From Fervidicoccus fontis Kam940 (lineage in GTDB: Archaea > Thermoproteota > Thermoprotei_A > Sulfolobales > Fervidicoccaceae), in NCBI RefSeq assembly GCF_000258425.1, contig NC_017461.1, positions 1,146,949-1,210,948 on the forward strand: a DNA stretch of 64,000 bases, given 5' to 3'. Positions within the stretch are counted from its first letter, which is position 1; every line of letters begins with the position of its first letter. Of this stretch, positions 18,096-26,778 are shown in pieces. A program made the translations under genes and the position numbers. Under the pieces are notes generated by a model, which did not search any database, was not told the DNA's origin, and saw only the letters and a list, made by a program, of their open reading frames with translations.

Positions 18096-18799
18096 GTGAA
18101 CCTATTAAAGTAAAACCACTAGAGTTGAATGAAAGGATATTTGAAATAGAATTTGATGACGGTTCAAAAAAGCTTGCAACTATAAATTTAGTCCCAGGCA
18201 AAAAAGTCTATGGAGAAAGGCTTTACAGGATAGCAGGTACGGAATATAGAGAGTGGATCCCATATAGAAGCAAATTGGCAGGAGCAATTATGAAAGGAAT
18301 AAAAGCTGTTCCTATTAAAGAGGGAGAAAAGGTCCTATATTTAGGAGCTGCATCAGGAACTACTCCGAGCCATATAAGTGATATTGTAGGAGAAAAAGGG
18401 ATTATTTATTCTGTAGAATTTGCGCCAAGAGTAATGAGAGAATTTTTGCTAGTCGCCTCAGATAGGAAGAACCTCATACCGATAATGTCTGATGCTAGAA
18501 AGCCTCAGCTATACTCTCATATTGTAGAGCTCGTAGACATTATCTATGCTGATGTTGCTCAACCAGAACAAGCATCAATTGTTGTTGAAAATGCTAAGTG
18601 GTTCTTAAAGTCAAGAGGTAAGATATTCCTTGCTATAAAAGCTAGGAGCATAGATGTGACAAAAGAGCCGACAGAGGTATATAAAAAGGAAATATCGATA
18701 CTTCAGGAGAATAGATTTGAAATAATAGATGTGGTTCATCTAGACCCATATGATAAAGATCATGCGATGGTCTTAGCGAGCTATGAGCCAGGAAAATAA
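18092..18799 (+). CDS. flpA: Fibrillarin-like rRNA/tRNA 2'-O-methyltransferase
   Basis: The 235-residue methyltransferase of C/D RNPs. The SAM-binding strand VLYLGAASGTTPSH, EFAPRVMREFL, IMSDARKPQLY, the DIIYADVAQPEQ motif and the catalytic-region FLAIKARSID are all fibrillarin features. The usual short archaeal form begins at once with the small N-terminal domain and lacks the GAR tail of eukaryotes. The ATG overlaps the nop5 stop. Confidence 0.96.
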   Translation: MSEPIKVKPLELNERIFEIEFDDGSKKLATINLVPGKKVYGERLYRIAGTEYREWIPYRSKLAGAIMKGIKAVPIKEGEKVLYLGAASGTTPSHISDIVGEKGIIYSVEFAPRVMREFLLVASDRKNLIPIMSDARKPQLYSHIVELVDIIYADVAQPEQASIVVENAKWFLKSRGKIFLAIKARSIDVTKEPTEVYKKEISILQENRFEIIDVVHLDPYDKDHAMVLASYEPGK

Positions 18800-19208
18800 T
18801 ATTGCAGAGACTCTAAGAAAAAAAGTCATCCTTGACTTGTCGGCTATAAATGACCCTGTAGAGGAATATGTTAGACTGAACGAAGTTGGAAACGAAGACG
18901 TGCTTTTAAAAACAAAAAGTAAGAGCTTTTTTATTTTAAAAAAAGATGACATCGCAAAGTTGAAAGAAAATCTTCCGAGTTACTTTCATGAAATGCTCGC
19001 TCTTCCAATAGAGATAAATATCTTAGTAACGCCAAACAATAAAATTTATATGCTGAATGAAGATTTATGGCAGAGAAGGGCTGTTAGATATATACTCAAT
19101 AAAAAGCTTGAGTATGAGCCTAAAAAGTATATAACCAATGATGAATTAAATACGCTGATTTCGCTGATGCCTAGTGTATTTAAACTAAAAATTAAAGTAG
19201 AGTGGTAA
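18783..19208 (+). CDS. Hypothetical protein, possibly DUF61/UPF0216-like
   Basis: A 141-residue protein starting inside the end of flpA (17 bp overlap), so translation is probably coupled. I see weak resemblance to the archaeal DUF61 family: FILKKDDIAKLKENLP, then LALPIEINI, then a basic segment with AVRYILNKK. No catalytic motif is obvious. The position after nop5-flpA suggests RNA metabolism, but that is inference. Confidence 0.5.
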   Translation: MSQENNIAETLRKKVILDLSAINDPVEEYVRLNEVGNEDVLLKTKSKSFFILKKDDIAKLKENLPSYFHEMLALPIEINILVTPNNKIYMLNEDLWQRRAVRYILNKKLEYEPKKYITNDELNTLISLMPSVFKLKIKVEW

Positions 19209-19210
19209 GT

Positions 19211-20200
19211 ATGAAGAACGAGAGCTCTTGGGTAAATGATTACCTACAAGAGCTTTTAGAGTCCACAGTAAAAAACATCATAAAAAGCGGATTTGAGTTT
19301 GTAAAAATAGATAGGCCAGATAATTTTAACGAAAGAAGCATTGATATATTAGCATGGTCAAAAGATGAAAAGAAAAAGAAGATACATCTGAAAATCACTC
19401 TAGATACAAGCTTTTTGAGCAAAGAAGAAATAAGGGATCTTATAGGTATTACAAAAAGCGCATCGTCCAGACCAATAATAGTAAGCGAATACGATAAAAA
19501 AATAGATATTCAGGATGAGGTAATTTATCTAAAGGAAAATGTCCCTACAGTAAATGTTACTACACTACCTAAGCTTCTTTCATGCTCTAAAGATTTATAC
19601 ATCTTTCTAAAAAAGGGAGAATTTGTTGTTAGAATTTCAGGAGAGAAAATGAGAGAAAGAAGGGAAAAGCTGGGATTAAGCCTTGGAGAGCTAGCAAACA
19701 GACTTGGCGTGACAAGGAAATCCATATATGAATATGAAAAGAATACTTTTGACGTAAGAATAGATTATGCTGATAAGCTTTTTGACACTTTGGGAGAAGA
19801 AATAGTCTCTCCATATAATATATTTTCGGACGAAGTAGTTGAAATGGTTAAGATGAAAAAAGAAGAAATCCCAGACAACCTATTCGAGGAAAAAATCTTC
19901 AATATTTTAAATGAGAAGAATATGTTCTTCTATCATGCTAGGAAGACATTTGTAGATATAATTGCAAAAAAAGGAGAAGAAATATTTTTTATTGCTATAG
20001 ATCATGAGCATATGCCACTTACTTTGGAAGAAAAAGCAGAACAGCTTTCAAAAATCAAGAAGCTTAAAGATGTTGAGAAAATGATAGTCGCCAAAAAGGA
20101 GAAGGCCAAAGAATTAAAAAAGGAATATAGCGATGAGATAAGAATAATTCCCGATGACAAGATAAACACCATAAGCAGGATTTTAGATGAAAGAAAATAG
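19211..20200 (+). CDS. XRE-type HTH protein of the COG1395 kind
   Basis: A protein of about 329 residues. The N-terminal part (1-135) resembles a nuclease-fold or restriction-like alpha/beta domain (SIDILAWSKD and IHLKITLD). It is followed by a Cro/cI-type HTH near 150-205 (MRERREKLGLSLGELANRL, VTRKSIYEYEKN), then a second alpha/beta domain. This layout matches the conserved archaeal HTH family COG1395. The ATG at 19211 follows GTGGTAAGT and is favoured over GTG at 19202. It overlaps the NTPase gene by 14 bp. Confidence 0.8.
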   Translation: MKNESSWVNDYLQELLESTVKNIIKSGFEFVKIDRPDNFNERSIDILAWSKDEKKKKIHLKITLDTSFLSKEEIRDLIGITKSASSRPIIVSEYDKKIDIQDEVIYLKENVPTVNVTTLPKLLSCSKDLYIFLKKGEFVVRISGEKMRERREKLGLSLGELANRLGVTRKSIYEYEKNTFDVRIDYADKLFDTLGEEIVSPYNIFSDEVVEMVKMKKEEIPDNLFEEKIFNILNEKNMFFYHARKTFVDIIAKKGEEIFFIAIDHEHMPLTLEEKAEQLSKIKKLKDVEKMIVAKKEKAKELKKEYSDEIRIIPDDKINTISRILDERK

Positions 20201-20753
20201 GGAATCTGTTAGGATTTTCCTTACTGGTCATCCTGGCATAGGGAAAACAACTCTAGTATTAAAACTAGCAAGTATTCTTACTTTAGAAAAGGTAAAGTTT
20301 GCCGGATTTGCAACTCCTGAGAAAAGAGGAAAAAGCGGAAGAGAGGGGTTTGAATTAATTATTTTTCCTTCTAATGAGGTCCATGAGCTTGCATCAAAAA
20401 GCATAGAAAAAGGATACAAAATGAAGCTTGGAAGCTATTATGTTAATGAGAACATGGGAGCTATTATCTTAAAAATTATAAATGAATATCTCAATGATGA
20501 TTCCTTCAAATTTTTTATTGGCGATGAAGTAGGACCTATGGAGTTGATGATACCTGGTATACGTGAAGGAATTTTGAAGTTGCTCAAAGCGGAAGAAAAA
20601 AGCATGCTAATGTCCTTCCACATCAACCTGAAACAAAAAGACCCAGAAATTTACGATTTGATTTCAAAAGGAGATGTGTACGTTTTAAGCACTGAGAATA
20701 GAAATCAGATATTAAATGATATTATTAACAAGATAAGAAGGAAAATAATCTGA
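20187..20753 (+). CDS. THEP1-type nucleoside-triphosphatase
   Basis: A 188-residue P-loop NTPase. Walker A is GHPGIGKTT (about 14-22) and Walker B is FIGDEVGPMEL (about 109-119), both diagnostic of the THEP1/DUF265 family, which hydrolyses many NTPs and has an unclear physiological role. The MSFHINLK stretch is a late conserved block. It overlaps the HTH gene upstream by 14 bp, and the Trm1 gene follows after 2 bp. Confidence 0.87.
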   Translation: MKENRESVRIFLTGHPGIGKTTLVLKLASILTLEKVKFAGFATPEKRGKSGREGFELIIFPSNEVHELASKSIEKGYKMKLGSYYVNENMGAIILKIINEYLNDDSFKFFIGDEVGPMELMIPGIREGILKLLKAEEKSMLMSFHINLKQKDPEIYDLISKGDVYVLSTENRNQILNDIINKIRRKII

Positions 20754-20755
20754 AG

Positions 20756-21925
20756 GTGGATAGCGTATTGGAAAATATTGAGCTAAAAGAAGGCAGGGCA
20801 AAATTTTTCTTGCCAATGTCTAATGAATTTTTTAGGTCTGATGGAAAGCTAGAGCCTGCATGGCTACCTATCTTTTACAATCCTTATTCATCAATTAATA
20901 GAGATTTAACTGTTTTAGGGATTAAAGCCTTTTCTTCTTTGTTTAGAAAAATTGAAAATTTTATAGAACCTTTGGCGGGAAGTTGCGTACGCACAATTAG
21001 AGTCGTCTTGGAAAATGACGATATTGAAATAAACGGATACGCTAATGATATAAGCAAAGATGCCGTTGAATATTGCGTAAAAAACATTTCTTTAAATGGG
21101 TTAGAGGAAAAAATAAAGGTAATGAATGAAGAGGCTAACTTCTTTCTGCATTTTCTACTAAAAAAAGGCATAAAACAGGATGCTGTGGATATTGATCCTT
21201 ATGGGAGTCCGATAAATTTTCTTGATTCCGCATCCAAAGCGATTTCAAATAATGGTTTATTGTTTGTTACGGCTACGGATATAGGAACTCTTATGGGAAA
21301 GTACAAGGATACTTCTTTGAGGAGATACGGCTCACATGTATATAAAACAGATTACGGTAGGGAGATCGCAGCTAGAGTATTAATATACTCTGTCATAAGA
21401 GCTTTTTCATCGAATGAGAAGAACGCTTATCCTCTATTCACCTATTATCATGAACATTTCTTAAAAACAGGATTTTTAATAAAAAAAGAGAAACAAGCGA
21501 ACAAAATAGGTTTTTTATGCATTGATTCAAATAGCGGTTATCCTTTTGACAAAGTAATTCTAGGTAAAGATGGCTTTAAAAGTGAATGTAGCAACTATAT
21601 CGGCCCTATATGGCTTGGCGAGCTTTGGAATAGAGATTTTCTTCTAAAGGTTGAAGATTTCTATAGAAAAGGAAAAGAAAATTATAGCATTAAGCTTGAG
21701 AAAGATATTAATACTATGCTTGCAGAGTCAGAAATAGAAAATCCCTTTTACTACCATATAGATAAGATAGCGAGCAAGTTAAAAAAGAATGTGCCAAAGT
21801 TTGAAAAAATTGAGGAAGAATTAAAAAAACTAGGTTATGCCTCGTCTAGAACTCACTTTGATGCTAAAGGAATAAAAACAAATGCTCCTTATGATATAGT
21901 ATTCAATGTAATAAAATCACTTTGA
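20756..21925 (+). CDS. trm1: tRNA (guanine26-N2)-dimethyltransferase Trm1
   Basis: Trm1 dimethylates G26 of tRNAs. The 389-residue protein carries the family N-terminal stretch (SNEFFRSDGKLEPAWLPIFYNP is partly typical), the SAM pocket EPLAGSCVRTIR, NGYANDIS, and the catalytic DIDPYGSP. KYKDTSLRRYGS and the C-terminal HFDAKGIKTNAP also match. DPYG replaces the more common DPFG. It begins at GTG two bases after the NTPase stop, so it belongs to the same operon. Confidence 0.92.
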   Translation: MDSVLENIELKEGRAKFFLPMSNEFFRSDGKLEPAWLPIFYNPYSSINRDLTVLGIKAFSSLFRKIENFIEPLAGSCVRTIRVVLENDDIEINGYANDISKDAVEYCVKNISLNGLEEKIKVMNEEANFFLHFLLKKGIKQDAVDIDPYGSPINFLDSASKAISNNGLLFVTATDIGTLMGKYKDTSLRRYGSHVYKTDYGREIAARVLIYSVIRAFSSNEKNAYPLFTYYHEHFLKTGFLIKKEKQANKIGFLCIDSNSGYPFDKVILGKDGFKSECSNYIGPIWLGELWNRDFLLKVEDFYRKGKENYSIKLEKDINTMLAESEIENPFYYHIDKIASKLKKNVPKFEKIEEELKKLGYASSRTHFDAKGIKTNAPYDIVFNVIKSL

Positions 21926-22336
21926 AGCCTGTTCAATCTTATTAGTTTCACTTTCTAGCCAATTTTTAAGAATTTCGCAATTAGCCGGAGACCATTCCCT
22001 TCCTATGCCGCACTCTTTAATATATTTGCATGTAAAGCAAGGGATTTTTATAACGGTCGAAAGCTCTATTTTTAATTCTACTGGCTTTATAGTAGATAGC
22101 TGTATTTTATAATCTATTTTTCCATCTTCTTTTTTGATCTTTTCTTTTTTAACTATTCCCTTTCTGCTTAGTCTAGCAACTACTAATTTTAGTTTATCTT
22201 CCTTTATCTTCAATATCTTTTGCAATTCGCTTAAATTCATGCCACTATTTCCTGAAGATTCTAAAATTTTTATTATAGTGTTTTCAATATCTTTTGGTAG
22301 AGTTGTATTCTTAGACTTCAATAAATTCACCAGCAA
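21917..22336 (-). CDS. tfeB: Transcription factor TFE beta (RPC39/RPC34-like)
   Basis: A 139-residue protein with one winged helix (about 15-80: MNLSELQKILKIKEDKL, VVARLSRKGIV) and a C-terminal Fe-S domain. The four cysteines are C100-x2-C103-x5-C109-x10-C120, followed by EILKNWLES. The GREWSPANC segment closely matches the end of human RPC39 as I recall it. Crenarchaeal TFE-beta pairs with TFE-alpha and helps RNA polymerase open promoters. The gene converges with trm1 (9 bp overlap). The alternative is a generic wHTH Fe-S regulator. Confidence 0.8.
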   Translation of the reverse strand: MLVNLLKSKNTTLPKDIENTIIKILESSGNSGMNLSELQKILKIKEDKLKLVVARLSRKGIVKKEKIKKEDGKIDYKIQLSTIKPVELKIELSTVIKIPCFTCKYIKECGIGREWSPANCEILKNWLESETNKIEQASK

Positions 22337-22489
22337 TTATTGCAAGTATCCTGAGGGATATCAAAAACCTTCTAATAATTTATTTGTTTTACTAGGATAT
22401 TAAATTTAACAGAGAGCTCTCTACAAAGCTATCTTTCCAATAAAAAATTTAACAAAAAGTGAAAATTTATTTTTCAACTAATAATACTT

Positions 22490-22516
22490 GAGACCTCGTC
22501 CGTTAGGACGAGGACT
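22490..22516 (+). repeat. Perfect hairpin resembling an IS200/IS605 end
   Basis: CCTCGTCC (22494-22501), loop GTTA, GGACGAGG (22506-22513): an 8 bp perfect stem in AT-rich spacer, preceded by ACTTGAG. A similar ACTTGAG plus hairpin occurs at 27946. Such stems are common at the right end of IS200/IS605 elements; no transposase gene is present, so this would be a remnant. A simple transcription terminator is the alternative. Confidence 0.45.
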
Positions 22517-22546
22517 TATGTATAAATAACAGAGAAAGAATAAAAA

Positions 22547-22601
22547 CTTGAGGAATGTTCCCTGAAAGCAGAAGTCTGCCCTTACGGACAGGGAAGTTTA
22601 C
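22547..22601 (+). mobile_element. Possible right-end remnant of an IS605/TnpB element
   Basis: The segment reads cttgaggaatgttccc, then tgaaagcagaag, then a GTCTG/CGGAC hairpin with loop CCCTTA, then gggaagtttactcac. From memory, this order (GGAATGTTCCCTGAAAGCAGAAG, here split in the text, plus a short GC hairpin) is that of the 3' end of archaeal tnpB genes, where the omega/re-RNA lies. No tnpB ORF is nearby. The uppS stop abuts it. Confidence 0.45.
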
Positions 22602-23405
22602 TCACTTTCCAAAATTTCTTCTTCTTTTTTGAAATGACCTAATAGCTCTCCAGAGATCGATTTTTCTAAATTCAGGCCAATATACATCAGTGAAGAAGAG
22701 TTCTGAATAAGCACTCTGCCATAAAAGAAAATTGCTTATCCTTTCTTCTCCACTAGTCCTTATTATAAGGTCCGGATCTGGAGAGTCCGAGGTAAACAAA
22801 TAACTGCTCACTTTATTTTCGTCTATTTCGTTTAAAGATATTACGCCCTTTTTATAGTCAGATGCTATCTTTTTTATCGCTTCAATTATTTCATGTCTGC
22901 CTCCGTAACATACAGCTATATTTAGAATTCTTAACTCATTCTTTTCGGTTTTTTCTTCTACTTCTTTAGCTTTTTTGATTATCCAGTCAGGAATGAGCTC
23001 AAAATTGCCAATAATTTTTACTTTTACCTTTGAATCATATATTCTTCTATCATTTTCTAGCTGTTCCAGTCCCATATAAAGAAGTTGAAATATGTTTTGC
23101 TTTTCCTCCTCACTCCTCTTTAGACAATTCTCGGTTGAAAGTACATAAAGAGTTACAGCTTTAACATTTAAATTCCAAATCCAATCCAAAACTTGGCTGA
23201 CTTTTTCATATCCCATTTTATGTCCAAAGGTATATTCATACCCATGTCTTTTCGCCCATCTTCTATTTCCGTCTGGAATTATTCCTATATGTTGTGGCAT
23301 CTGATTATCTTTTATCTGATTCCATAAATAATGCTCATATAGCTTATATACTGGCTTCAGTATTTCTTCTTCGAATCTTTCAAATACTTTTGTCAAAAAT
23401 TGCAT
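22602..23405 (-). CDS. uppS: Cis-prenyltransferase (polyprenyl diphosphate synthase)
   Basis: This enzyme makes long cis-polyprenyl diphosphates used as lipid carriers for glycans. It has the complete signature: HIGIIPDGNRRWAKRHGY with the catalytic Asp, GHKMGYEKV, TLYVLSTENCLKRS, IAVCYGGRHEI, and the C-terminal SPDPDLIIRTSGEERISNF plus SELFFTDVYWPEF. A longer frame opens to 23468, but an AAGGAGG motif lies immediately before the ATG at 23405, which I prefer. A TTG three codons further in would have better spacing. Confidence 0.92.
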   Translation of the reverse strand: MQFLTKVFERFEEEILKPVYKLYEHYLWNQIKDNQMPQHIGIIPDGNRRWAKRHGYEYTFGHKMGYEKVSQVLDWIWNLNVKAVTLYVLSTENCLKRSEEEKQNIFQLLYMGLEQLENDRRIYDSKVKVKIIGNFELIPDWIIKKAKEVEEKTEKNELRILNIAVCYGGRHEIIEAIKKIASDYKKGVISLNEIDENKVSSYLFTSDSPDPDLIIRTSGEERISNFLLWQSAYSELFFTDVYWPEFRKIDLWRAIRSFQKRRRNFGK

Positions 23406-23666
23406 CCTCCTTATAGTATAAGCTATAAGCCTATGGTTTAAAATATGTTGTTGTTTATTTAGAATCAATTTAAATAAAAATCTTCAAAATATAAAAATTT
23501 TTAATAAAGCAGTCAATTTATGAAACAACATATTTTTGGGAAATTAATTCTTTCTTTGGGAATAATAAAACATATAAACACTGATGATAATAACAAGAAT
23601 AAAGAATGACAATTAATAACACCCTTTTAGTAAAGAAATTTTATGCAATACTAAAGGTGATAAAGT

Positions 23667-24056
23667 TTGGGGATATACCAAGAAAATGACTTAAAAAAGT
23701 CAAGCGGTGGAAAGAAAACAAGACCGTATAAGGTAAAAAGAAAAGCTCTCTTTGGAGGATACTTCACTGAAACAAAAGTTCATTCAGAAGATGAGAAGGA
23801 AATAATCAAAGTTAGAGGAGGTAACATAAAAATTAAGCTGAAAAAGGCAAGCAAAGCAGTTATTATGAGTAAAGACGGAAAAACTGTTAAAGTGGAAAAA
23901 ATATCAAGAGTAGTGGAAACGCCTAGCAATAAAGAATTTGCACGAAGAGGCATAATTACAAAAGGAAGCATAATAGAAGTTGAGTCAGGAAAGGCTCTAG
24001 TAGTATCTAGACCTGGGCAGGATGGAGTTATAAACGCAGTTTTAATTGAGAAATAA
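23667..24056 (+). CDS. rps8e: Ribosomal protein S8e
   Basis: The 129-residue archaeal S8e of the small subunit. Key blocks are SGGKKTRPYKVKRKALFGG near the N-terminus, KVRGGNIKIKL, then ETPSNKEFARRGIITKGSIIEVE and VVSRPGQDGVINAVLI. The start is TTG preceded by AAGGTGATAAAG, a strong binding site. SRP19 follows after 18 bp on the same strand, a frequent archaeal pairing. Confidence 0.95.
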   Translation: MGIYQENDLKKSSGGKKTRPYKVKRKALFGGYFTETKVHSEDEKEIIKVRGGNIKIKLKKASKAVIMSKDGKTVKVEKISRVVETPSNKEFARRGIITKGSIIEVESGKALVVSRPGQDGVINAVLIEK

Positions 24057-24074
24057 AATTGCTGGTATATAGAG

Positions 24075-24383
24075 TTGAGCTCGAGAGGATTTAAGGGTAA
24101 AAAAATAGTAATTTATCCTTCTTATCTCGATTGTACTTCTTCTAGAACACATGGAAGAAAGATCCCAAAATCCTTATGCGTCCAGAAGCCCAGTATTAGT
24201 GAAATTTTAGAAGTTGCAAAAGGGTTAAGTTTGAATCCAATTTTGGAGGACAAGAAATTTCCTAAAAAATGGTGGGAAATAAAACAGAGAGTAATTGTTG
24301 ATAAAAGATGGGGAAAAATTGAGACTTTAAAGAGAATTTGCATTGCAATAAATGATATGAGAAAGAAAGGGAAAAAAGAATAA
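24075..24383 (+). CDS. srp19: Signal recognition particle protein SRP19
   Basis: SRP19 binds the tips of helices 6 and 8 of SRP RNA so that SRP54 can load. The 102-residue protein shows VIYPSYLDCTSSRTHGRKIPK, the VAKGLSLNPILEDKKFP block, and KRWGKIETLKRI. The start appears to be TTG. FtsY, the SRP receptor, is also in this window (58806), but the SRP RNA and SRP54 genes are not. Confidence 0.93.
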   Translation: MSSRGFKGKKIVIYPSYLDCTSSRTHGRKIPKSLCVQKPSISEILEVAKGLSLNPILEDKKFPKKWWEIKQRVIVDKRWGKIETLKRICIAINDMRKKGKKE

Positions 24384-24390
24384 GAAAAAT

Positions 24391-25206
24391 TTACTTCGTC
24401 ATAAGAACAAAAATTTCCTCCTCAGTATCTAAAATTTCAAAGTCAGATATTGTACCATTTGCCTTTAATTTATTTGAAAGCCTTAAAAGGAAAGCTTTTT
24501 CTTTTTTAGAAATATCGTTCTTTTTTACAAGGCTGAATTTTGGTTCAGATATTAGTAAATATTTTGAACCTATTTTTTCAACAAACTCCACTAGGTTCAA
24601 TCTCTTAGTTCTATATAACGTATGGAGAATTCTCAATAGTAGTGTTAATGATTTATCGTAATTATTTATATTCTTATAAATCTCTTCGAGAGAATCAGTG
24701 TCAGCATCTGCTAATATTGGAGTCAAAAGCATTTTACTCTTTTTGCTATATATCAAGAGCGATTCGTATATTTTTTTGTTTTTTTCTATAGCATAATATC
24801 TGAGCTTGGGAGATGCCTCACCCAAAAAGGCGTCAAAATAAATAGGAAACGTTCCTGAACCTATGTCAACAATTGTATTTATATTTTTTTCTATCATTAG
24901 CTTTTTCAGAAACTCTAAAATAGCAGTGAGGTTTTTTCCTCTTTCTAATATACTAACATGTTCACCTTCAGCACTATAAAAAACTCTTGAGGAGTAGTAA
25001 ATCCTCTTTTTGATTTTTTTAATCAATTTTTTAACTTCTGAAGCATCATCAAGCTTCCCTTTTCTTTCAAGCGATTCCGCAATTTTTTTATTTAAAAGAG
25101 CTTTATTGATTTCTTCAGATATAATGTCAGAAAACCTTTCATATGAATTTTGTCCTATCTTTTTCTTTACTAACTCTGCCAACTTTTGCTTAAGTTCTTC
25201 ACTCAT
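24391..25206 (-). CDS. SAM-dependent methyltransferase, Rmt/FmrO-like
   Basis: A 271-residue protein with an all-helical N-terminal domain (1-95) and a Rossmann methyltransferase domain. The SAM motif is TIVDIGSGTFPIYF at about 111-124, followed by YYAIEKNKKIYE (acidic residue after strand 2), ILADADTDS and LLLRILHTL. The layout resembles the FmrO/Rmt group of 16S rRNA G1405 N7-methyltransferases, but the similarity is from memory and an rRNA substrate is inference. It converges with SRP19 and has a private promoter side. Confidence 0.55.
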   Translation of the reverse strand: MSEELKQKLAELVKKKIGQNSYERFSDIISEEINKALLNKKIAESLERKGKLDDASEVKKLIKKIKKRIYYSSRVFYSAEGEHVSILERGKNLTAILEFLKKLMIEKNINTIVDIGSGTFPIYFDAFLGEASPKLRYYAIEKNKKIYESLLIYSKKSKMLLTPILADADTDSLEEIYKNINNYDKSLTLLLRILHTLYRTKRLNLVEFVEKIGSKYLLISEPKFSLVKKNDISKKEKAFLLRLSNKLKANGTISDFEILDTEEEIFVLMTK

Positions 25207-25378
25207 TTTTTCTCAATTAAAAAATATTCTTATTGTCGTTATAAATTCATAGCATTTTTTGGACAAGATTTTATCTTTTTTCCATTCTTTATATAAAAAA
25301 TTTACAAAATTTTGAGAAAAATTTATATGTTTTTTATTATAATTATTTCTTCATTAAAATTTTTTTAAAGTGATAACA

Positions 25379-26776
25379 ATGAAGATTGAAGAGTTGAAAA
25401 ATATTATTGAAGATAATAAGTTGAAATGGATAAACTTACAACTAACCGATCTCCTCGGAATTTTCAGGCAAGTGGTAATTTCGAGCAAAATGTTTGATGA
25501 AGATGCTATTAATTTAGGGATAGGCAAGTTGGATGGAAGTAGCGTCTATGGTTTTAAGGAAATATATGAAAGCGATTTAACACTTAGACCAGTTTTAGAT
25601 ACTTTGAGGACAAATCCCTTTGAAATCAATACCGCTGATATCATTACAGAAGTTTTTGATACATTTGGAACGAAAAGGTTGGAAACCGATCCTAGATATG
25701 TAGCACAAAAAACAATCGCCTATACTTCAAGCTTTGGCTATAATTCACTTACAGCTGCTGAACTTGAATTTTACATTTTTGATGAAATAAGGTCTTGGTT
25801 GCGACCCCTCTTTTCAGGTTTCGAGATAAAGTCAGGTTCAGCAGGATATGATGAAAAAACAAATCATTCTCTAACAATAAAAGGCGGGTATTATGTTCCT
25901 CCTCCGTTCGATGAATCAATAAAAATTAGAAGCGAAATAAGTGACTTGCTACAAGATTTTTACAAGATAACCATAGAATCTCATCATCATGAAGTGGGGG
26001 GTGCAGGTCAAGGAGAAATTAATATGCAAGCTCTTGACCCTGTTTCTACGTCTGACAATATTCAAAGGATAAAATACGTCTCAAGATTTGTTGCTCATAA
26101 ATATGGAAAAATCATTACTTTTATGCCTAAACCTATAAGTGATGATGCAGGTAATGGAATGCACGTGCATGTAAGTTTATGGAATAATGGTAAGAACGCC
26201 TTTTACGATATAAATGATGATTATGCTGGGATAAGTCAAGAAGCAAGATATTTTATCGGGGGGCTTCTTTCACATGGAAAGGCTCTTTCAGCCATAGTTT
26301 CTCCAACAGTAAATAGTTATAAGAGGCTTTTACCACATTATGAAGCTCCAATCTTTCTTACTTGGAGTAAAGGTAATAGAAGCGCAGCGGTTAGGATACC
26401 TTCATACCATAAGAACTATGAAAGAAGGAAAAGGGTTGAGTATAGACCACCAGATCCTTCATGCAATCCCTATTTGGCAATATCGGCTATAATTTTAGCT
26501 GGAATTGATGGTATAGTTAAAAAGATAGACCCAGGCGATCCTATTGACGAGAATATATATAAAATGGCAGAAAGTAAATTGAGGGAGTTAAAAATAGAAA
26601 GGCTTCCAAGTTCACTAGACAAAGCTCTAGATGAGCTGTTAAATGATAATGAATTTCTAAGACCAGCTTTTTCTCAATCATTAATCGAACTTTATATTGA
26701 GTTGAAAAGAAAAGAAATAGAAAAAATAAATAGGACAATATCTCCGGCTGAATTTTATTATTATGCAAATATCTAA
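25379..26776 (+). CDS. glnA: Glutamine synthetase (type I family)
   Basis: It makes glutamine from glutamate, ammonia and ATP. The 465-residue protein keeps the GS blocks: LDGSSVYGFKEI (P-loop-like latch region), GGAGQGEINMQ, GNGMHVHVSLW, KGNRSAAVRIP and RVEYRPPDPSCNPY. The ATG at 25379 is preferred to GTG at 25370, which lies in a GTGATAACA binding site. GAGQGEI differs from the common GxGQHEI, so a GS-like gamma-glutamyl ligase remains possible. A TATA-like atttatatg lies near 25321. Confidence 0.85.
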   Translation: MKIEELKNIIEDNKLKWINLQLTDLLGIFRQVVISSKMFDEDAINLGIGKLDGSSVYGFKEIYESDLTLRPVLDTLRTNPFEINTADIITEVFDTFGTKRLETDPRYVAQKTIAYTSSFGYNSLTAAELEFYIFDEIRSWLRPLFSGFEIKSGSAGYDEKTNHSLTIKGGYYVPPPFDESIKIRSEISDLLQDFYKITIESHHHEVGGAGQGEINMQALDPVSTSDNIQRIKYVSRFVAHKYGKIITFMPKPISDDAGNGMHVHVSLWNNGKNAFYDINDDYAGISQEARYFIGGLLSHGKALSAIVSPTVNSYKRLLPHYEAPIFLTWSKGNRSAAVRIPSYHKNYERRKRVEYRPPDPSCNPYLAISAIILAGIDGIVKKIDPGDPIDENIYKMAESKLRELKIERLPSSLDKALDELLNDNEFLRPAFSQSLIELYIELKRKEIEKINRTISPAEFYYYANI

Positions 26777-26778
26777 AA

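Noticed and set aside
23570-23615. Box-C-like CTGATGATAA in the spacer before rps8e
   Set aside because: No box D at suitable distance and no D'/C' pair; AT-rich chance match.
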